Numbered from the stretch's first letter, positions 9,395-18,893 are shown. The stretch: DNA of 64,000 nucleotides from Halopseudomonas phragmitis (GCF_002056295.1 NZ_CP020100.1:1573501-1637500); one strand, 5' to 3'. Numbers and translations: made by a program. Notes: a model not told the origin generated them from the letters alone.

Positions 9395-9460
9395 GGTTGA
9401 CGCTTGGCAATGATCAGTGCAGTCATTTAATCAGCGCCAGGTTTCCAATAGATGACAGCA

Positions 9461-9495
9461 AAACGCCGCCAGACCCCCGAAGGTGTGGCGGCGTT
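9461..9495 (-). terminator. Rho-independent terminator of serA
   Basis: The stem AACGCCGCCA / TGGCGGCGTT has a 14-base loop, and on the minus strand it is followed by TTTTGCTG. It lies about 35 bases past the serA stop. Confidence 0.7.
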
Positions 9496-9529
9496 GCTCA
9501 AGGCCGGTGCGCGCTGGCGCGCGGCGGGA

Positions 9530-10759
9530 TCAGAACAGGACGCGGCAGCGGATGGTGCCTTTGACGTGCTGCAGCTTCTCCTGGGCCAGATCGGAGTATT
9601 CGGCGTCGACGTCGATCACAACGTAGCCGACCTTCTCGTTGGTCTGCAGGAACTGACCACAGATGTTGATGCCGTTTTCGGCGAACACCTGGTTGATCTC
9701 GCTCATCACGCCCGGCACGTTCTGGTGAATGTGCAGCAGGCGGTGTTTGCCCGGGTGCGACGGCAGCGCGACTTCAGGGAAGTTGACCGAAGTGATCGAG
9801 GTGCCGTTGTCGCTATAGCGCACCAGCTTTTCCGCCACTTCCAGGCCGATGTTGGCCTGGGCCTCCATGGTCGAGCCACCAATGTGCGGGGTCAGAATGC
9901 AGTTGTCGAACTCACGCAGCGGGCTGATGAACTCGTCATCGTTGGAGCGCGGCTCGACTGGGAATACATCGATCGCCGCGCCAGCCAGGTGCTTGTCCTT
10001 CAGGGCGCCAGCCAGAGCGTCGATATCGACCACGGTGCCGCGGGCAGCGTTGATCAGAATGCCGCCCTTTTTCATAGCGCGGATTTCCTTTTCGCCGATC
10101 ATCCACTTGGTGGCGGCGGTTTCCGGCACGTGCAGCGAGACGATGTCGGCCTGGTTCAGCAGCTCGGTCAGCGAGCCAACCTGACTGGCGTTACCCAGCG
10201 GCAGCTTGGTCACTACGTCATAGAACAGCACCTGCATGCCCAGGCCTTCGGCCAGTACTGACAGCTGGGTGCCGATCGAGCCGTAACCGATAATGCCAAG
10301 CTTCTTGCCACGGATCTCGAACGAGCCGTTGGCGCTCTTGATCCAGCCGCCACGGTGGCAGGAGGCGTTTTTCTCGGGAATGCCGCGCAGCAGCAGAATG
10401 GCTTCGGCCAGCACCAGTTCGGCCACCGAGCGGGTGTTGGAGTAGGGCGCATTGAACACTGCAATACCGCGTACCATGGCTGCAGTCAGGTCAACCTGGT
10501 TGGTACCGATGCAGAAACAGCCAACGGCCACCAGCTTGTGGGCGTGGGCGAAGATATCTTCAGTTAGTTGGGTGCGCGAACGGATGCCGATGAAATGGGC
10601 GTCGGCAATGGCTTCCTTGAGTTGCTCGTCCGGCAGCGAACTGGTGTGGTACTCGATATTGGTGTAACCGGCTGCCTTCAGAGTATCGACGGCAGTCTGG
10701 TGTACGCCCTCGAGGAGCAGAAACTTGATTTTGCTTTTGTCCAGCGAGGTTTTGGCCAT
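9530..10759 (-). CDS. serA: D-3-phosphoglycerate dehydrogenase
   Basis: 409 residues, the same length as E. coli SerA (410). It oxidises 3-phosphoglycerate to 3-phosphohydroxypyruvate, the first step of serine synthesis. The substrate domain is N-terminal, the NAD fold carries LGIIGYGSIGTQ, and the catalytic His lies in LTPHIGGSTMEAQ. The last 70 residues form an ACT domain (LLHIHQNVPGVMSEIN), which in homologues binds serine for feedback inhibition. Some SerA enzymes also reduce 2-oxoglutarate to D-2-hydroxyglutarate. The gene is divergent from D-2-hydroxyglutarate dehydrogenase, which fits that side activity. Confidence 0.97.
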   Translation of the reverse strand: MAKTSLDKSKIKFLLLEGVHQTAVDTLKAAGYTNIEYHTSSLPDEQLKEAIADAHFIGIRSRTQLTEDIFAHAHKLVAVGCFCIGTNQVDLTAAMVRGIAVFNAPYSNTRSVAELVLAEAILLLRGIPEKNASCHRGGWIKSANGSFEIRGKKLGIIGYGSIGTQLSVLAEGLGMQVLFYDVVTKLPLGNASQVGSLTELLNQADIVSLHVPETAATKWMIGEKEIRAMKKGGILINAARGTVVDIDALAGALKDKHLAGAAIDVFPVEPRSNDDEFISPLREFDNCILTPHIGGSTMEAQANIGLEVAEKLVRYSDNGTSITSVNFPEVALPSHPGKHRLLHIHQNVPGVMSEINQVFAENGINICGQFLQTNEKVGYVVIDVDAEYSDLAQEKLQHVKGTIRCRVLF

Positions 10760-10933
10760 GGTCTCAGTTACCCGCGATGCTGATTAGTGAAGCCGAGAGA
10801 ACAATCGCGGCATTTCGCCGACAGAAGTGTCCTGTTTCGGAAGCCGCGTATGCTAGCATAATCTCCCTTTTTTGATGCCTGTCTGCGCATGAATTGTGTT
10901 CAGACGCTGCATGAATTCCGTTTGAGGCCGCCG

Positions 10934-12325
10934 ATGACCCCGCAAGCCATTATCGACACCCTGAAGACCCTGGTGGAACCGGACAAGGTACGTACCGACG
11001 CCGAGTCGCTTGACGCCTGGGGCAAGGACTGGACCAAACACTTCGAGCCAGCGCCGCTGGCCATCGTGTTCCCCAAGACCATCGAGCAGGTTCAGTCCGT
11101 TGTGCGTTTTGCCAATGAGCACAAGCTGGCGCTGGTCCCTTCAGGCGGTCGGACCGGGCTGTCGGCGGCGGCGGTGGCGGCCAATGGCGAGATCGTGGTG
11201 TCGTTCGATTACATGAACAAGATCATTGGGTTCAACGAGTTCGACCGTACCGTGGTCTGTCAGCCAGGCGTAGTCACTGCCCAGTTGCAGCAGTTCGCCG
11301 AGGAACAGGGGTTGTACTATCCGGTCGATTTCGCCTCGGCCGGCTCCAGTAATATTGGTGGCAACATCGGCACCAATGCCGGCGGGATCAAGGTCATTCG
11401 CTATGGCATGACCCGCAACTGGGTAGCCGGGCTGAAAGTGGTGACCGGTACCGGCGAGTTGCTAGAGCTGAACAAGGATCTGATCAAGAACGCCACCGGC
11501 TATGACCTGCGCCAGTTGTTCATCGGCGCTGAAGGCACGCTGGGGTTTGTGGTCGAGGCGACCATGCGTCTGGAGCGGGCGCCGAAGAACCTTACCGCGA
11601 TGGTGCTGGGTACCCCGGATTTCGATTCGATCATGCCGGTGTTGCATGCCTTCCAGGGCAAGCTGGATCTGACCGCCTTCGAGTTTTTCTCCGACAAGGC
11701 GATGGCCAAGATCATGGGCCGTGGTGATGTGCCGGCGCCGTTCGAGACCGACTGCCCGTTCTATGCGCTGCTGGAGTTCGAGGCGCTGAACGAGGATATC
11801 GCCAATCAGGCGCTGGAGATCTTCGAGCATTGTGTCGAGCAGGGCTGGGTGCTGGACGGGGTCATGAGCCAGAGCGAGCAACAGTTGCAGAACCTATGGA
11901 AACTGCGTGAGTTCATCTCCGAGACGATCTCGCACTGGACTCCGTACAAGAACGATATTTCGGTCACCGTCGGCAAAGTGCCGGCGTTCCTGCACGATAT
12001 CGACGCCATCGTCGGCGAGCATTACCCGGACTTCGAGATTGTCTGGTTCGGCCATATCGGTGATGGCAACCTGCACCTGAACATTCTCAAGCCGGAGTCA
12101 ATGAGCAAGGATGAGTTCTTCGCCAAGTGCGCGACGGTGAATAAGTGGGTGTTTGAGATCGTGCAGAAGTACAACGGCTCGATTTCCGCCGAGCACGGCG
12201 TCGGCATGACCAAGCGCGACTACCTGCACTATAGTCGCAGCCCGGCCGAGATCGCGCTGATGAAGTCGATCAAGGCAGTATTCGACCCCAACGGTATTAT
12301 GAATCCGGGCAAGATTTTTGCCTGA
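10934..12325 (+). CDS. FAD-binding D-2-hydroxyglutarate dehydrogenase
   Basis: 463 residues from the ATG at 10934, with GAGG 6-7 bases before it; the frame is open to 10889 but that extension is not family-like. It is a PCMH-type FAD oxidase: VPSGGRTGLSAAAV and GGNIGTNAGGIKVIRYG bind FAD, and FGHIGDGNLHLN and SAEHGVGMTKR are the C-terminal catalytic and metal-site blocks. It is nearly the same along its length as the Pseudomonas enzyme shown to oxidise D-2-hydroxyglutarate to 2-oxoglutarate, passing electrons to electron-transfer flavoprotein. Divergence from serA supports a role in recycling SerA's by-product. D-lactate dehydrogenase is a less likely alternative. Confidence 0.92.
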   Translation: MTPQAIIDTLKTLVEPDKVRTDAESLDAWGKDWTKHFEPAPLAIVFPKTIEQVQSVVRFANEHKLALVPSGGRTGLSAAAVAANGEIVVSFDYMNKIIGFNEFDRTVVCQPGVVTAQLQQFAEEQGLYYPVDFASAGSSNIGGNIGTNAGGIKVIRYGMTRNWVAGLKVVTGTGELLELNKDLIKNATGYDLRQLFIGAEGTLGFVVEATMRLERAPKNLTAMVLGTPDFDSIMPVLHAFQGKLDLTAFEFFSDKAMAKIMGRGDVPAPFETDCPFYALLEFEALNEDIANQALEIFEHCVEQGWVLDGVMSQSEQQLQNLWKLREFISETISHWTPYKNDISVTVGKVPAFLHDIDAIVGEHYPDFEIVWFGHIGDGNLHLNILKPESMSKDEFFAKCATVNKWVFEIVQKYNGSISAEHGVGMTKRDYLHYSRSPAEIALMKSIKAVFDPNGIMNPGKIFA

Positions 12326-12383
12326 TTGGTGAACTTCCTCGGCATGTCCGAGGCTGTCATGCCGATGGCTGTACGAAGCTAGC

Positions 12384-12495
12384 AGCGGTGTTGCCAGTCA
12401 CCGGTTCCGGACCGTCGATACCCAGGGATGGGTATCGCCGAGCGTACAGGGACGTATTCACAGCGTGTCCGGAACCGGTGGCTGGTAATGCCGCC
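12384..12495. repeat. Long imperfect inverted repeat with nested hairpin (MITE-like or dispersed repeat)
   Basis: In the 223-base gap after the dehydrogenase gene, arms at 12391-12412 and 12467-12488 pair over 22 bases at 20 of 22 positions (core ACCGGTTCCGGAC / GTCCGGAACCGGT). The mismatches are compatible with G-U pairs in RNA. Inside, CGATACCCA / TGGGTATCG (12416-12437) forms a second perfect 9-bp hairpin with a GGGA loop. There is no T run, so it is not a classical terminator. The layout resembles non-coding dispersed repeats of proteobacteria. Confidence 0.75.
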
Positions 12496-12548
12496 TACTC
12501 GGACATTGGGCAATCAGTGTTTCCACGAACCTCTGCTGTGGAGTCTTC

Positions 12549-13217
12549 ATGTCTTACCAACACAGTTTTTCCGACGCCAGTCTCGCCAACCTGCCTATGG
12601 GCAAGGTGGTCTGTGTCGGGCGCAACTACGCCGAACATGCCCGCGAGCTGAACAACCCGGTGCCGAGCGAGCCGCTGCTGTTTCTCAAGCCGGCGACTGC
12701 GGTGGTCGGCCTGGATCAGCCATTGCGCTTGCCGCAGGGCCTTGGTGCGGTGCACTACGAAACCGAAATCGCCTTGCTGATCGGCCAGACCCTGAGTGGC
12801 GAGGTCAGCGAGCAGCAGGCGCTTGCGGCGATTGCCGGCATCGGACTGGCACTGGATCTGACCCTGCGTGAGCTGCAGGACCAGCTCAAGGCCAAGGCTC
12901 ACCCCTGGGAGCGGGCCAAGGCTTTCGACGGCGCCTGCCCGCTATCGCCATTCGTGCGCCCCGAACAGGTACCGGACCTCGGCAATATTGCCCTGCAGCT
13001 GCAGATCAACGGCCAGTTGCGCCAGCAGGGCAGCAGTGCCGAGATGATCACTCCGATCGTGGCCTTGCTTCGGCATATCGCTACAGTGTTCACCCTGCAG
13101 CCAGGCGATGTGGTGATCACCGGTACGCCAGCAGGGGTCGGCGTACTCAACCCCGGCGACCAGTTGCTACTGAGCATCCCCGGTGTGCTTGAGCAGCGCG
13201 CTGTCGTGGCAGTCTGA
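12549..13217 (+). CDS. Fumarylacetoacetate hydrolase family protein
   Basis: 222 residues, the short form of the FAH family (YcgM/FAHD1 type acylpyruvases and oxaloacetate decarboxylases). CVGRNYAEHARELNN, then LPQGLGAVHYETEIALLIG with the metal-binding Glu residues, and TGTPAGVGVLNPGD are the family blocks. GGAG lies 6 bases before the ATG. In Pseudomonas this gene commonly follows the D-2-hydroxyglutarate dehydrogenase gene, but the inverted repeat between them makes independent transcription possible. The exact 2-oxoacid substrate cannot be set from sequence. Confidence 0.88.
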   Translation: MSYQHSFSDASLANLPMGKVVCVGRNYAEHARELNNPVPSEPLLFLKPATAVVGLDQPLRLPQGLGAVHYETEIALLIGQTLSGEVSEQQALAAIAGIGLALDLTLRELQDQLKAKAHPWERAKAFDGACPLSPFVRPEQVPDLGNIALQLQINGQLRQQGSSAEMITPIVALLRHIATVFTLQPGDVVITGTPAGVGVLNPGDQLLLSIPGVLEQRAVVAV

Positions 13218-13290
13218 ACCTGCAGCTGAACTTTTCCAGGGGGCTGCCATCCAACGGCCATCATTTGTTGGCCTGTTATGGAGTCGAGCC

Positions 13291-14181
13291 ATGAAACCCT
13301 TTGCCATTATCCTTGCTCTGGTGCTGCTGATCGGCGGCATCAGTCTGCACGTCAGCGGACTGGGCGCCCTGCTGTGGTACTCGTGGAGTCTGAGTGGCAA
13401 GGCGTTGCCCGAGCAGGCGCTGAATCTGGCACGTTATCAGGTCGATATCGAGGCGCTGGAGGTGGCTGGTATCGACGATGATCTGTCGGCGCTGACCTAC
13501 AACGCCGAGCGCAACACGCTATGGTCGGTGCTGAACGGCGAGCCGCTGATTGTCGAGTTGAGCCTGGAGGGTCAGCTGCTGCGCCAGGTTCGGGTCGAGG
13601 GTGTGAGCGATATGGAAGGTTTGACCCATGTCGGGGGCAACCGTTATGTGCTGGCCGAGGAGCGCTCCCAGCGGCTGCTGATCGTCGAGATTCCCGACGA
13701 TGCCGAGCAGATCAGCGTTGAGCATGCCGGCAGCCTGTCCATCGGTCTGGATGGTGACGGCAACAAGGGCTTTGAAGGCTTGTCCTGGGATCATGTTGGA
13801 CAGCGCTTGCTGGTAGTCAAGGAGCGCGATCCGTTGCGGGTACTGGCGGTGACCGGCTTTGTCGATTCGCCGCAAGGGGGCTCGATGGAGGTGCAGATCT
13901 CCGAGCTCAAGGCACCCAATTCGCCACGTTTGTTCATGACTGATCTGTCTTCGGTGAGTCTGCACGAGCCCAGTGGTCACCTGCTGCTGCTCAGTGATGA
14001 GTCGCGGGTGCTGGTTGAATACGATGTGGAGGGTGAGCCGCTGAGCCTGTTGCTGCTGCGCCGCGGTCGCCACGGGCTATCCTCGACCGTACCGCAGGCC
14101 GAAGGCGTGGCGATTGATACCGAGCGGCGCATCTATCTGGTCAGTGAGCCGAATCTGTTTTACCGCTTCGTGCCGCGCTAG
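13291..14181 (+). CDS. SdiA-regulated-type beta-propeller protein, membrane-anchored
   Basis: About 296 residues from the ATG at 13291 (GGAG 7 bases before). An N-terminal hydrophobic anchor or uncleaved signal (PFAIILALVLLIGGISLHV) precedes a repeat-rich domain with propeller blades such as DDLSALTYNAERNTLWSVL, DMEGLTHVGGNRYVLAEE and GFEGLSWDHVGQRLLVVKE. This matches the SdiA-regulated family of extracytoplasmic proteins whose biochemical function is unknown. It follows the FAH gene on the same strand with a gap of about 70 bases and converges on rpiA. Confidence 0.8.
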   Translation: MKPFAIILALVLLIGGISLHVSGLGALLWYSWSLSGKALPEQALNLARYQVDIEALEVAGIDDDLSALTYNAERNTLWSVLNGEPLIVELSLEGQLLRQVRVEGVSDMEGLTHVGGNRYVLAEERSQRLLIVEIPDDAEQISVEHAGSLSIGLDGDGNKGFEGLSWDHVGQRLLVVKERDPLRVLAVTGFVDSPQGGSMEVQISELKAPNSPRLFMTDLSSVSLHEPSGHLLLLSDESRVLVEYDVEGEPLSLLLLRRGRHGLSSTVPQAEGVAIDTERRIYLVSEPNLFYRFVPR

Positions 14182-14201
14182 GCGGCAACCCGAACCCCAG
14201 C

Positions 14202-14879
14202 TCAGGCCGGGGCTTTGAGGGTCTGTACGCCGTCTGCGGTGCCCAGCAGCAGGATGTCGGCCGGGCGGGCGGCGAACAGGCCATTGCAGACCACCCCGAC
14301 AATCGCGTTGAGCTGCTCTTCCAGACCGCGCGGATCGGTGATCAGCAGATTGTGAACGTCAAGAATCACGTTGCCGTTGTCGGTCACGCAGCCTTCACGG
14401 TAGACCGGATCGCCGCCGAGTTTGACGATCTGGCGGGCAACGTGGCTGCGAGCCATTGGGATGACCTCGACCGGAAGCGGGAAGGCGCCCAGGGTGTCGA
14501 CCAGTTTGCTCTGGTCGGCGATGCAAATGAAGGTCTTGGCCACTGCCGCGACGATTTTCTCGCGGGTCAGTGCAGCGCCGCCGCCCTTGATCAGTTCCAA
14601 GTGGCGGTTGGCTTCATCGGCGCCATCGACGTAGTAGTCCAGGCTATCAACGCTGTTCAGGTCATAGACGGGGATACCGTGAGCCTTGAGGCGCTGGGCG
14701 GTGGCCTCGGAGCTGGCGACGGCGCCGTCAAAGAAGCCCTTGTGCCTGGCCAGGGCGTCAATGAAGCAGTTGGCGGTGGAGCCGGTGCCGACGCCGATAA
14801 CGCTCTTGTCCTGCAGGTTGGGGAGCAGAATATCCACGGCCGCCTGGCCTACCGCCTGCTTGAGTTCGTCCTGGGTCAT
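14202..14879 (-). CDS. rpiA: Ribose-5-phosphate isomerase A
   Basis: 225 residues. It interconverts ribose 5-phosphate and ribulose 5-phosphate in the pentose phosphate pathway. [14 protein letters not shown] (phosphate-binding), [10 protein letters not shown] and [16 protein letters not shown] are the RpiA signatures, and the catalytic Asp/Glu/Lys residues lie in these blocks. AGGTG lies upstream of the ATG at 14879. It is divergent from ilvA with about 118 bases between them, the order usual in Pseudomonas. Confidence 0.97.
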   Translation of the reverse strand: MTQDELKQAVGQAAVDILLPNLQDKSVIGVGTGSTANCFIDALARHKGFFDGAVASSEATAQRLKAHGIPVYDLNSVDSLDYYVDGADEANRHLELIKGGGAALTREKIVAAVAKTFICIADQSKLVDTLGAFPLPVEVIPMARSHVARQIVKLGGDPVYREGCVTDNGNVILDVHNLLITDPRGLEEQLNAIVGVVCNGLFAARPADILLLGTADGVQTLKAPA

Positions 14880-14997
14880 CTCGGTTCACCTGTGCAAAGT
14901 CTTACGAGTTGCGGATTATAAGGCCGGCGCGGTTGCGATGAAACGGCAACAGACCCTAGACTGGGCGTTTTTGAACCCGGATCAAGCCGAACACGCC

Positions 14998-16512
14998 ATG
15001 CTGGAAACCTACGTCAAGAAGATCCTCTGCTCCCGCGTCTATGATGTGGCGGTGGAAACGCCCATCCATCCCGCACCTTTTCTGTCTGAGCGGCTTGGCA
15101 ATACGGTATTGCTTAAGCGTGAAGACTTGCAGCCGGTGTTTTCCTTCAAGATTCGCGGCGCCTACAACAAGCTGGCGCAACTGACCGATGAGCAGCGGGC
15201 CAAGGGTGTGGTCGCGGCATCGGCCGGTAACCATGCCCAGGGGCTGGCCTACGCCGCCCGGCACATGGGGGTGAAGGCGACCATCGTGATGCCGCGCACT
15301 ACCCCGGAGATCAAGGTCAAGGCGGTGCGTGCCCGGGGTGCCAAGGTGGTACTGCATGGCGACGCCTTCGATGAGGCGCTGGCGCACTCGCAGAAGCTGG
15401 TCAAGGACAAGGGCTTTACCTATATCCATCCCTACGACGATCCGGACACCATTGCTGGCCAGGGCACCGTGGCCATGGAGATCCTGCGCCAGCATCAGGG
15501 GCGGCTGGATGCGATTTTCGTTCCGGTTGGCGGGGGCGGCCTTGTGGCCGGGATCGCCGCCTATGTCAAATACTTGCGCCCGGAGATCAAGGTGATTGGC
15601 GTCGAGCCGACCGAGGCGGCCTGTCTCAAGGCGGCGATGGATGCCGGTGAGCGGGTGGTGCTGAGCCAGGTTGGGCTGTTTGCTGACGGGGTGGCGGTGG
15701 CGCAGATTGGCGAGCACACCTTCGAGGTATGCCGCCACTATGTCGATGAGGTGATCACCGTTTCTACTGACGAGATGTGTGCGGCAATCAAGGACATCTA
15801 CGACGATACCCGCTCGATCTGCGAGCCAGCCGGTTGTCTGGGCGTGGCCGGAATCAAGAAGTATGTCGAGCGTGAGGGCTGCGAAGGTCAGGTCTTTATT
15901 GCTATCGATTCTGGAGCCAATGTCAACTTCGACCGCCTGCGGCATGTCGCCGAGCGCGCCGAAATTGGTGAGAAGCGCGAGGCGCTGCTGGCGGTGACCA
16001 TTCCCGAGCGGCCCGGCAGTTTCAAGGCATTTTGCCAAGCCATTGGCAAGCGCTCAATCACCGAGTTTAACTACCGTTACCACGACAACAGCGAGGCACA
16101 TATCTTCGTTGGGGTGCAGACCCATCCGGAGTCAGACCCGCGCGATGCGCTGGTGGCTATGTTGTGTGAGCAGGGCTTCCCGGTCATGGATCTGACCGAC
16201 AACGAATTGGCCAAACTGCATATTCGCCATATGGTCGGCGGCCATTCCGCCCATGTCACCGATGAGGTGGTGTTCCGTTTCGAGTTCCCGGAGCGTCCTG
16301 GTGCGCTGTTCAACTTCCTCAGCAAGCTGGGCGGGCGCTGGAATATTTCAATGTTCCATTACCGCAACCACGGTGCGGCCTATGGCCGGGTGGTTGCCGG
16401 TTTGCAGGTGCCTGAGGTCGAACGCCATCTGGTGCCTGAAGCCTTGCAAAGCATTGGTTATCAGTACTGGGATGAAACCGATAACCCGGCCTATAAACTC
16501 TATCTTGGTTGA
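14998..16512 (+). CDS. ilvA: Threonine dehydratase (biosynthetic)
   Basis: 504 residues from the ATG at 14998, matching the usual IlvA length; the frame is open far upstream across the rpiA gene, but that part is antisense noise. It is a PLP enzyme that deaminates threonine to 2-oxobutyrate, the first step of isoleucine synthesis. The PLP lysine is in PVFSFKIRGAYNKL, and the phosphate loop is PVGGGGLVAG. Two ACT-like regulatory domains form the C-terminal third (VTIPERPGSFKAFC and FEFPERPGALFNFL), typical for isoleucine feedback inhibition. No strong ribosome-binding site is visible. Confidence 0.96.
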   Translation: MLETYVKKILCSRVYDVAVETPIHPAPFLSERLGNTVLLKREDLQPVFSFKIRGAYNKLAQLTDEQRAKGVVAASAGNHAQGLAYAARHMGVKATIVMPRTTPEIKVKAVRARGAKVVLHGDAFDEALAHSQKLVKDKGFTYIHPYDDPDTIAGQGTVAMEILRQHQGRLDAIFVPVGGGGLVAGIAAYVKYLRPEIKVIGVEPTEAACLKAAMDAGERVVLSQVGLFADGVAVAQIGEHTFEVCRHYVDEVITVSTDEMCAAIKDIYDDTRSICEPAGCLGVAGIKKYVEREGCEGQVFIAIDSGANVNFDRLRHVAERAEIGEKREALLAVTIPERPGSFKAFCQAIGKRSITEFNYRYHDNSEAHIFVGVQTHPESDPRDALVAMLCEQGFPVMDLTDNELAKLHIRHMVGGHSAHVTDEVVFRFEFPERPGALFNFLSKLGGRWNISMFHYRNHGAAYGRVVAGLQVPEVERHLVPEALQSIGYQYWDETDNPAYKLYLG

Positions 16513-16517
16513 GAGGC

Positions 16518-18389
16518 TCAGGAAATGTCGTGGTCGGCCAGTTGGGCCTGGCAGGTGCGATTACGGCCTTCGGCCTTGGCCTGATACAGCGCCTCGTCAG
16601 CCAGACTGATCAGTTCCTTGGGCTCCCAGCCTTCGGCGGGAATCAGGCTGGCGCTGCCGATGCTGATGGTCAGGTGCTGTTCCGGGCTATCCGGATGGGC
16701 AATCTCCAGGCGTTTGATCGCCTGATGCAAGTGTTCGGCTACGCGCAGGCACTGAGTCATGTCAGCCCCAGGCAGAATTACCGCGAACTCTTCGCCGCCG
16801 TATCGGCAGGCGCTGTCGCCCTCGCGCTGGAGGCTGTTGCGCAGGGCGTCGGCGACCTGTCGCAGTGCGTCATCGCCGGCCTGATGGCCGAGCTGGTCGT
16901 TGAAACGCTTGAAGTAATCGACATCCAGCATCAGTAGCCCCAGAGGCGTGTTCTCGCGCCTCAGGCGGCGCCACTCGCTGGCCAGCGTCTGGTCGAAATA
17001 ACGCCGATTGTAGAGGCCGGTCAGGCCGTCCAGGTGCGACAGGCGCTTGAGCCGGGCCGCTATCTTCAATTGTTCTGTGTTGTTGCGGCCGACGCAGATC
17101 AGGTAGTCGCGGCCGTAGCGCGCCAGATGCCGGACGCTGATTTCCAGCGGCAACACGTGACCTTCGCGATGCCGGACCTGCTGCTGGAAAATGGCGCTGC
17201 CGCGGCGGGTGACCAGGCGTTGCAGATCGGTGGCCCACTGCTCGAAGTCAGGCATGATGTCTGCCGGGGCGATGGCCAGTACGGCGCGCAGCTGTTCCTC
17301 GGTATAACCCAGCGCATGCCAGCAGGTGCGGTTGAGGTAGACCAGTTCCTGGGGGTTGAGGCCGATGATGAACAGGGCGTCATGGCTGTGGTCGGTCATG
17401 TCCAGGATCAGCTTGAGGCGGGCCTGATTATGCTGCAGGCTCTCCTCGATACTCTGGCGCCGGACGATTTCGCTCTGCAGGGCCCGGTTGCTGCGGCTAA
17501 GCGCATCCCAGCGCTGGGTATTGATCAATGCCAGCCATAACGCATAGCACAGGCTCAGGCTCGCCAGCGTGCCGCTGATCAAGACCAGCAAGGGTAGCGA
17601 GGTGCGGGTACTCCGCAGCAATCGCTGTGAGGGGTAGGCGGTCAGACTGAAGCCGGTGTTGTCGCCCAGGCGCACTGAACTGTCGACGCTCCAGTCGGGA
17701 ATTCGCTGGTCGCTGCCCTGATGGCTGAAAAGAACGCCCGAACCATCCTTGAAATCGACGCTCAGGTGGGTCTGCAGCAGGTCGCTGAGCAGGTCGCTGA
17801 TCAGTACCTCGACGCGGAAAATACCCAGTAGAAAGCCATCGAAACTATGTGGTTGGTCTGCCTGGCGATACAGCGGAATGTAATAGGCCAGGCCTTTCCC
17901 GCCCTGCTGGAGGGTAAAGCTGCTGCTGAGTCGGGGCTGGCCGCTCAGGCGAGAGTCTTCGAGTAGCGGGTAGTTGGGATGTTCCGGGCTGTAGGCGAAG
18001 CCTACTACCTGCTCATTGCCGGTCAGCGGTTCGATCCAGCGCATCCGATAGTCGGCGTCCAGCCACTCAATGGCTTGAAAGTTTTCGAAATCACCCAGTA
18101 ATAGCTCAACATCCTGGCGCCACAGGTCGCCTTGTCTATGATGCAGGGGCCAGCGGCTGGCCAGACGTTGCAGGCTGCTGGTCTGGTGGCTGAAGCGGGC
18201 CTCAATCTGACGAGCCAGGGCGTCGGTTTCCAGCTGCAGGCGCGCTACCGCCTGGATCTGTTCGGCGCGTAGTAGTGATACCCAGGCCCAGAGGTTGGCC
18301 CCCAGCAACGACAGCAGCAGCGCGGCGATCAGTGCTCGGGCGATAGCTGGATGTTGTGCGGCATGATGGGCAAGCATGGCGGCTCTCAT
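16518..18389 (-). CDS. Membrane diguanylate cyclase: CHASE-like sensor, PAS and GGDEF domains
   Basis: 623 residues. A membrane segment lies at about residues 17-40, followed by an extracytoplasmic sensory domain (AYYIPLYRQ and LLGIFRVEVLISDLL, CHASE-like) and a second membrane segment at about 270-290 (LPLLVLISGTLASLSLCYALWL). A PAS domain comes next (DALFIIGLNPQELVYLN). The C-terminal cyclase domain has an intact active-site GGEEF at 531-535. An inhibitory RxxD site lies five residues before it (Arg522-Asp525), so activity and product feedback are both expected. The product is cyclic di-GMP. It converges on ilvA with only 5 bases between stops. The sensed ligand is unknown. Confidence 0.9.
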   Translation of the reverse strand: MRAAMLAHHAAQHPAIARALIAALLLSLLGANLWAWVSLLRAEQIQAVARLQLETDALARQIEARFSHQTSSLQRLASRWPLHHRQGDLWRQDVELLLGDFENFQAIEWLDADYRMRWIEPLTGNEQVVGFAYSPEHPNYPLLEDSRLSGQPRLSSSFTLQQGGKGLAYYIPLYRQADQPHSFDGFLLGIFRVEVLISDLLSDLLQTHLSVDFKDGSGVLFSHQGSDQRIPDWSVDSSVRLGDNTGFSLTAYPSQRLLRSTRTSLPLLVLISGTLASLSLCYALWLALINTQRWDALSRSNRALQSEIVRRQSIEESLQHNQARLKLILDMTDHSHDALFIIGLNPQELVYLNRTCWHALGYTEEQLRAVLAIAPADIMPDFEQWATDLQRLVTRRGSAIFQQQVRHREGHVLPLEISVRHLARYGRDYLICVGRNNTEQLKIAARLKRLSHLDGLTGLYNRRYFDQTLASEWRRLRRENTPLGLLMLDVDYFKRFNDQLGHQAGDDALRQVADALRNSLQREGDSACRYGGEEFAVILPGADMTQCLRVAEHLHQAIKRLEIAHPDSPEQHLTISIGSASLIPAEGWEPKELISLADEALYQAKAEGRNRTCQAQLADHDIS

Positions 18390-18434
18390 GGTGGCTGCCT
18401 AACTGATAGCACATTGCCTTTCGCGACACCAGCG

Positions 18435-18893
18435 TCAGGCTTGGCGGGCGGCGCTCAGCATGATTTGCCACTGCTGCTCGGTAACCGGCATCACCGATAG
18501 GCGGCTGGCGCGTTTGAGCAGCGCCAGCTCTTCCAGGCCGGCCAGTTGGCGTAGTGATTGCGTATTTAGCAATGCTGGAAACTTTTCCTGAAATTCTACG
18601 TCAATTGCCAGCCAGGGCAGGCGCTCCTTGCTTGCCTTGGGGTCGAAGTAAGGACTTTGCGGGTCAAGCGCGCTGTGGTCGGGGTAGGGCGCGCTGACGA
18701 TGGCGCCTATGCCGGCCAGTCCGGGGGGCTGGCAACTGGAGTGGTGGAACAGGAACAGGTCGCCGGGGCGCATTTGCTGGATGTAGTTGCGTGCCTGATA
18801 GTTGCGCACGCCATCCCAGGTCGCGCACCGCTGAGCTGCAAGGTGGTCGATGGAAAAGGTGTCGGGCTCGGATTTCATCAGCCAGTAAGACAT
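18435..18893 (-). CDS. EVE domain protein
   Basis: 152 residues, a complete EVE (PUA-like) protein: YWLMKSEPDTFSI, TWDGVRNYQARNYI, GDLFLFHHS and a C-terminal LKRASRLSVMPVTEQQW. EVE proteins bind modified bases in RNA or DNA, and the family includes human THYN1. Its role in this organism cannot be stated. It lies upstream of the diguanylate cyclase gene on the same strand, about 45 bases apart, so they may share a transcript. Confidence 0.9.
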   Translation of the reverse strand: MSYWLMKSEPDTFSIDHLAAQRCATWDGVRNYQARNYIQQMRPGDLFLFHHSSCQPPGLAGIGAIVSAPYPDHSALDPQSPYFDPKASKERLPWLAIDVEFQEKFPALLNTQSLRQLAGLEELALLKRASRLSVMPVTEQQWQIMLSAARQA

